10,340 nucleotides of DNA from Burkholderiaceae bacterium (GTDB lineage: Bacteria > Pseudomonadota > Gammaproteobacteria > Burkholderiales > Burkholderiaceae_C), in the NCBI GenBank assembly GCA_023268425.1, contig JALRFN010000325.1, positions 1-10,340 of the forward strand, written 5' to 3'. The translations under genes were made by a program, and so were the position numbers. Within the stretch, counting starts at the first letter, position 1. The number at the start of each line of letters is the position of its first letter. The notes beneath the pieces are model-generated. The model searched no databases. It had not been told where the DNA came from and saw only the letters and a program-made list of their open reading frames with translations. Positions 6,798 to 10,340 of the stretch are shown piece by piece.

Positions 6798-8459
6798 ATG
6801 GCAACGGTAGATGTGAAAGTCCCCGACATCGGTGATTTCTCTGATGTGGCTGTGATTGAAATGTTGGTCAACGTGGGTGACACCGTGGCGGTGGAACAAA
6901 GCCTGATCACGGTCGAAAGCGACAAGGCGTCGATGGAAATCCCATCCAGCCACGCGGGTGTGGTCAAGTCCATTCAGGTCAAGATTGGCGACACGGTGAG
7001 CGAAGGCTCGATGTTGCTGACCTTGGAGGTCGATGGCGCTGCGCAAGCTGCCCCTGCCTCCGCACCAGCCGCTGAAACAACGCCTGTTGTGGTGGCGCAG
7101 ACAGCCCCTGCTCCCGCTGCCGTCGCGCCTTCGGCGGCGGAGGCTGAGATCGATTTGGTGGTGCCCGACATTGGCGACTTCAAAGACGTGGCGGTGATCG
7201 AGTTGTTGGTCAAAGTCGGCGACAGCGTGGCGTCAGAGCAAAGCCTGATCACGGTCGAAAGCGACAAGGCGTCAATGGAAATCCCATCCAGCCACGCAGG
7301 CGTGGTCACGGCCTTGTCGGTCAAGCTGGGTGACGCCGTCAACCAAGGCGACGTCATTGGCAAGTTGCGCGTGCAAGGCGCTGCGGCAGTGCCCGCTGCC
7401 GCCGTCGCACCAGCAGCGGCCGTGGCGGCCACAGTCGAGGTGGCAGCAGCGCCGCCCGCCAGCGCTGCAACAGCGGCCCCCGCAGCGCAGCCCGCGCATC
7501 AGCCCACGGTGGCGCCCAGCGCGCAACTGCCACACGCCTCGCCCTCGGTACGCAAATTCGCGCGTGAGCTGGGCGTGCCCTTGGCTGAGGTCAAGGGCAG
7601 TGGCGTCAAAGGCCGCATCACCCACGAAGACATCCAAGGTTTCACGGCTGCGGTCATGCGCGGTGACGTACAAACCACAGCGCAAGCGGCCAAAGCCCCA
7701 GCGGCCTCGGGTGGCAGCGGTGTGGGCTTGGACTTGTTGCCTTGGCCCAAGGTGGACTTCGCCAAGTTTGGGCCGATTGAGCGCAAAGAGATGAGTCGCA
7801 TCAAGAAGATCAGCGGCGCCAACCTGATGCGCAACGCAGTGATGATCCCGGCGGTCACCAACCACGACGATGCCGACATCACTGACCTGGAGGCCTTCCG
7901 GGTGGCGATCAACAAAGAGAACGAAAAATCGGGTGTCAAGGTCACGATGTTGGCGTTTTTGATCAAAGCCAGTGTGGCCGCGCTCAAACAGTTTCCCGAG
8001 TTCAACAGTTCGCTTGACGGCGACGCCTTGGTCTACAAAAACTATTGGCACATCGGTTTTGCGGCTGATACGCCCAATGGCTTGGTCGTGCCAGTGATCA
8101 AAAACGCAGACCAAAAAGGCGTGGTGCAAATCAGTCAAGAGATGGGCGAGTTGGCCAAGAAGGCGCGTGATGGCAAGTTGGGCCCTGCCGACATGAGCGG
8201 CGCGACCTTCACCATCTCCAGTTTGGGCGGCATTGGTGGACGCTACTTCACGCCCATCATCAACGCACCTGAGGTGGCGATTTTGGGGGTGTGCAAGAGC
8301 CAAATGGAGCCCGTTTGGAATGGCAAAGAGTTCACGCCGCGCCTGATGTTGCCTTTGTCGCTGACCTGGGATCACCGCGTCATCGACGGGGCCGCCGCCG
8401 CTCGATTCAACGCGTTTTTGGGCAAGTTGCTGGCGGACTTCCGCCGCATGATGCTGTAA
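6798..8459 (+). CDS. aceF: Dihydrolipoyllysine-residue acetyltransferase, E2 of pyruvate dehydrogenase
   Basis: This is the structural core and acetyltransferase of the complex: it takes the acetyl group from E1 on lipoyl-lysine and passes it to CoA. The 553 residues run as lipoyl domain 1 (about 2-77, lipoylated Lys43 in ESDKASME), an Ala/Pro/Thr-rich hinge (80-116), lipoyl domain 2 (about 117-192, Lys157 in the same motif), a second long Ala/Pro hinge (194-245), the peripheral subunit-binding domain (about 246-282, SPSVRKFARELGV through GRITHEDI), a third linker (285-312) and the catalytic domain (about 320-553) with DHRVIDG (His526, Asp530) near the end. E. coli AceF has three lipoyl domains; two are common in betaproteobacteria. 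The two lipoyl domains are nearly identical in DNA around the lysine. It lies between aceE and lpdA in the same operon. No defect is seen. Confidence 0.98.
   Translation: MATVDVKVPDIGDFSDVAVIEMLVNVGDTVAVEQSLITVESDKASMEIPSSHAGVVKSIQVKIGDTVSEGSMLLTLEVDGAAQAAPASAPAAETTPVVVAQTAPAPAAVAPSAAEAEIDLVVPDIGDFKDVAVIELLVKVGDSVASEQSLITVESDKASMEIPSSHAGVVTALSVKLGDAVNQGDVIGKLRVQGAAAVPAAAVAPAAAVAATVEVAAAPPASAATAAPAAQPAHQPTVAPSAQLPHASPSVRKFARELGVPLAEVKGSGVKGRITHEDIQGFTAAVMRGDVQTTAQAAKAPAASGGSGVGLDLLPWPKVDFAKFGPIERKEMSRIKKISGANLMRNAVMIPAVTNHDDADITDLEAFRVAINKENEKSGVKVTMLAFLIKASVAALKQFPEFNSSLDGDALVYKNYWHIGFAADTPNGLVVPVIKNADQKGVVQISQEMGELAKKARDGKLGPADMSGATFTISSLGGIGGRYFTPIINAPEVAILGVCKSQMEPVWNGKEFTPRLMLPLSLTWDHRVIDGAAAARFNAFLGKLLADFRRMML
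6897..6955 (+). repeat. 59-bp in-frame direct repeat, copy 1 (lipoyl domain 1 of aceF)
   Basis: Encodes the core of lipoyl domain 1, from the QSLITVESDK motif through EIPSSHA. It matches 7239-7297 at all but one position (G6932 against A7274, silent within a serine codon). The offset is 342 bp, exactly 114 codons. Confidence 0.9.
7239..7297 (+). repeat. 59-bp in-frame direct repeat, copy 2 (lipoyl domain 2 of aceF)
   Basis: Second copy of the repeat, encoding the same residues around Lys157. The flanks diverge at both DNA and protein level, so identity is concentrated at the lipoylation loop. The equivalent part of lpdA (8568-8626) encodes nearly the same residues but with many synonymous differences. 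Confidence 0.9.
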
Positions 8460-8463
8460 GGAG
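8458..8463 (+). promoter_or_regulatory. Ribosome binding site of lpdA, overlapping the aceF stop
   Basis: AAGGAG shares its first two bases with the aceF TAA and lies 5 nt before ATG 8469. It decides between two starts: GTG at 8463 overlaps this site and would have no Shine-Dalgarno at normal distance, so ATG 8469 is preferred. Confidence 0.8.
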
Positions 8464-8468
8464 TGGTC

Positions 8469-10289
8469 ATGGCAGTGATTGATATCCAAGTGCCGGACAT
8501 TGGCGATTTCAGCGAAGTCGCCATCATTGAAGTCTTGGTCAACGTGGGCGATACCGTGGCGGTGGAGCAAAGCCTGATCACCGTGGAGAGCGACAAAGCC
8601 TCGATGGAGATTCCATGCAGCCACGCCGGAGTGGTCAAAGCGCTGAGGGTGCAATTGGGCGACAAGGTCAGCGAAGGCTCGGTGATTTTGAGTTTGGAGG
8701 TGGCTGAATCCGCGCAGGCGGCGGCCGCGCCTGCTGCTGCACCCAGCGCCACGCCAGTGGAGCCTGCGGCGCCACGCGCCCCAGTTCCCGAAGCAGCGAG
8801 TTTTGGCGGCGGCGCCGATCTGAGCTGCGATGTGCTGGTGCTCGGCGGTGGCCCTGGTGGTTACTCTGCGGCCTTTCGAGCGGCCGATTTGGGCTTGAAC
8901 GTGGTTCTGGTGGAGCGTTATGCGACGCTGGGCGGCGTGTGCTTGAACGTCGGCTGCATTCCCTCCAAAGCCTTGCTGCATGTGGCGGCGGTGATGGATG
9001 AGGTCAAGCACATGGTTGCGGTCGGCGTTGACTTTGGTGCGCCCGCCGTCAATATCGACCAATTGCGTGCGCACAAAGAGGGCGTGATTGGCAAGCTCAC
9101 CGGCGGCTTGGCCGCGATGGCCAAGATGCGCAAGGTCACCATCATGCGTGGCTACGGCCACTTCGTCGGCACCCATCACTTGGAGCTTGAAGAGACCACG
9201 GGCGCTGGCCAAGAGAAAACGGGCGGCAAAAAAGTCGTGGCCTTCAAGCGCGCCATCATCGCCGCCGGCTCACAAGCCGTGCGCTTGCCTTTCATGCCCG
9301 AAGATCCGCGCGTGGTCGACTCCACAGGTGCGCTGGCCTTGGCCGGCGTGCCCAAGAAAATGTTGATCGTCGGCGGCGGCATCATTGGCTTGGAGATGGG
9401 CACGGTCTACAGCACGCTGGGTGCGCGTTTGGATGTGGTCGAAATGATGGACGGCCTGATGCAAGGCGCGGACCGCGACTTGGTCAAGGTATGGGAAAAA
9501 TTGAACAAAGACCGCTTTGATCAGATCATGCTCAAGACCAAAACCGTGGGCGCTGAAGCCACGCCCGAAGGCATCAAGGTGCAGTTCGAAGGTTTGGATG
9601 GCACCCAGTCTGAAGGGGTCTACGACTTGGTTTTACAAGCCGTGGGTCGCACCCCCAATGGCAAAAAAATCGGCGCAGACCAAGCGGGCGTAGCGGTGAG
9701 CGAGCGTGGTTTCATCGACGTGGACGTGCAGATGCGCACCAACGTGCCGCACATCTTCGCCATTGGCGACATCGTCGGTCAACCCATGTTGGCTCACAAG
9801 GCAGTGCACGAGGCGCATGTTGCCGCGGAAGTCATCGCTGGCGAATTGCTAGGTGATGAGGCCTTGGCGCGCAGCGCCTTCAACGCCCGGGTGATCCCCA
9901 GTGTGGCCTACACCGACCCGGAAGTGGCCTGGGTGGGCTTGACCGAAGACCAGGCCAAAGCGCAAGGCGTCAAGGTCAAGAAAGGCCTTTTCCCGTGGAC
10001 GGCATCAGGCCGAGCCATTGCCAACGGTCGAGACGAAGGCGTCACCAAATTGCTGTTCGATGATTCGCCCGAGGCGCATGGTCACGGCAAGATTTTGGGC
10101 GGCGGTATCGTGGGTACGCACGCGGGCGACATGATTGGCGAAATCGCGCTGGCCATTGAGATGGGGGCTGACGCGCTTGACATGGGCAAGACCATTCATC
10201 CGCACCCTACGTTGGGTGAGAGCATCGGCATGGCCGCAGAAGTGGCGCACGGCAGTTGCACCGACTTGCCGCCACAGCGCAAACGCTGA
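8469..10289 (+). CDS. lpdA: Dihydrolipoyl dehydrogenase (E3) with N-terminal lipoyl domain
   Basis: This FAD flavoprotein re-oxidises the dihydrolipoyl arms of the pyruvate dehydrogenase complex with NAD+. From ATG 8469 it has 606 residues, about 130 more than a plain E3, because of an N-terminal lipoyl domain (about 2-77, Lys43 in ESDKASME) and an Ala/Pro hinge (81-112). The E3 part shows the FAD loop GGGPGGYSAAFRA (126-138), the redox disulfide Cys158/Cys163 in GGVCLNVGCIPSK, the NAD-binding loop GGGIIGLEMG (302-311), the second FAD motif AIGDI (431-435) and the catalytic dyad in HPHPTLGE (His579, Glu584). This fusion is the PdhL-type arrangement known from Ralstonia/Cupriavidus and Neisseria, so it is expected here. 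Its lipoyl domain resembles aceF domain 1 more than domain 2. A GTG at 8463 would add two residues but overlaps the ribosome binding site. Only 9 nt separate it from aceF. Confidence 0.97.
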   Translation: MAVIDIQVPDIGDFSEVAIIEVLVNVGDTVAVEQSLITVESDKASMEIPCSHAGVVKALRVQLGDKVSEGSVILSLEVAESAQAAAAPAAAPSATPVEPAAPRAPVPEAASFGGGADLSCDVLVLGGGPGGYSAAFRAADLGLNVVLVERYATLGGVCLNVGCIPSKALLHVAAVMDEVKHMVAVGVDFGAPAVNIDQLRAHKEGVIGKLTGGLAAMAKMRKVTIMRGYGHFVGTHHLELEETTGAGQEKTGGKKVVAFKRAIIAAGSQAVRLPFMPEDPRVVDSTGALALAGVPKKMLIVGGGIIGLEMGTVYSTLGARLDVVEMMDGLMQGADRDLVKVWEKLNKDRFDQIMLKTKTVGAEATPEGIKVQFEGLDGTQSEGVYDLVLQAVGRTPNGKKIGADQAGVAVSERGFIDVDVQMRTNVPHIFAIGDIVGQPMLAHKAVHEAHVAAEVIAGELLGDEALARSAFNARVIPSVAYTDPEVAWVGLTEDQAKAQGVKVKKGLFPWTASGRAIANGRDEGVTKLLFDDSPEAHGHGKILGGGIVGTHAGDMIGEIALAIEMGADALDMGKTIHPHPTLGESIGMAAEVAHGSCTDLPPQRKR

Positions 10290-10298
10290 GCCTAAATC

Positions 10299-10322
10299 CG
10301 GCAGTTGATCGCTCAATTGCCG
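10299..10322 (+). terminator. Weak hairpin after lpdA, possible operon end
   Basis: CGGCAGTTG (10299-10307) can pair with CAATTGCCG (10314-10322) across a 6-nt loop, nine pairs including one G-U, starting 10 nt after the lpdA stop. No T-run follows, so it is not a classic intrinsic terminator. It may be a 3'-end stabilising hairpin or chance. The rest of the window to 10340 shows nothing further. Confidence 0.25.
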
Positions 10323-10340
10323 CTGATCAAGCCCATGAAT

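Noticed and set aside
4253..6973. A 906-codon open frame antisense to aceE
   Set aside because: Its codons align exactly with those of aceE, so its stops would require sense codons TTA, CTA or TCA, which this organism hardly uses. Low-complexity His/Gln/Val composition and perfect E1 homology on the other strand mark it as a by-product of codon bias.
8463..8468. GTG 8463 as the lpdA start
   Set aside because: This codon overlaps the Shine-Dalgarno AAGGAG (8458-8463); ATG 8469 has correct 5-nt spacing and begins like aceF lipoyl domain 1.
8469..8800. E3 with an attached lipoyl domain as a novel fusion
   Set aside because: This PdhL-type fusion is already known in betaproteobacteria and Neisseria, so it is expected here.
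7272..9212. A 646-codon open frame antisense to aceF and lpdA
   Set aside because: Same codon-aligned register. It ends exactly at a TCA serine codon in aceF (7272-7274), which explains both its length and its end.

Overview
The window looks like chromosomal core-metabolism DNA from a betaproteobacterium of the order Burkholderiales, most likely a Comamonadaceae-type organism. The reasons are the single-chain (homodimeric-type) pyruvate dehydrogenase E1, an E2 with two lipoyl domains, an E3 that carries its own N-terminal lipoyl domain (the PdhL-type arrangement known from Ralstonia/Cupriavidus and Neisseria), GC-rich codon choice with very heavy use of TTG for leucine, and near-absence of TTA, CTA and TCA codons. 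The genus is inferred; nothing in the window proves it.

Left half, minus strand (read right to left from about 3921 to 1): a large membrane-bound PAS histidine kinase, then a FixJ/NarL-type response regulator 54 nt downstream, then folD only 12 nt after the regulator. FolD is cut by the left window edge after 248 residues. The three genes look like one transcription unit.

Centre: a 160-bp divergent intergenic region (3922-4081). It holds a plausible extended -10 promoter for the plus-strand operon. On the minus strand it has a strong Shine-Dalgarno sequence that does not sit in front of the kinase start but in front of a six-codon reading frame.

Right half, plus strand: aceE, aceF and lpdA (E1, E2 and E3 of the pyruvate dehydrogenase complex), tightly packed with 13-nt and 9-nt gaps, each with a good ribosome binding site. 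Together they make the complete enzyme that converts pyruvate to acetyl-CoA, CO2 and NADH, with lipoyl arms on both E2 and E3. A short hairpin follows lpdA.

The window is mostly ordinary core metabolism. I did not find a new defence, mobile or RNA system. The observations most worth a second look are the uncharacterised two-component system placed head-to-head with the pyruvate dehydrogenase operon and co-directional with folD, the odd leader in front of the kinase gene, and the nearly identical 59-bp DNA repeats encoding the two lipoyl-lysine regions of aceF.
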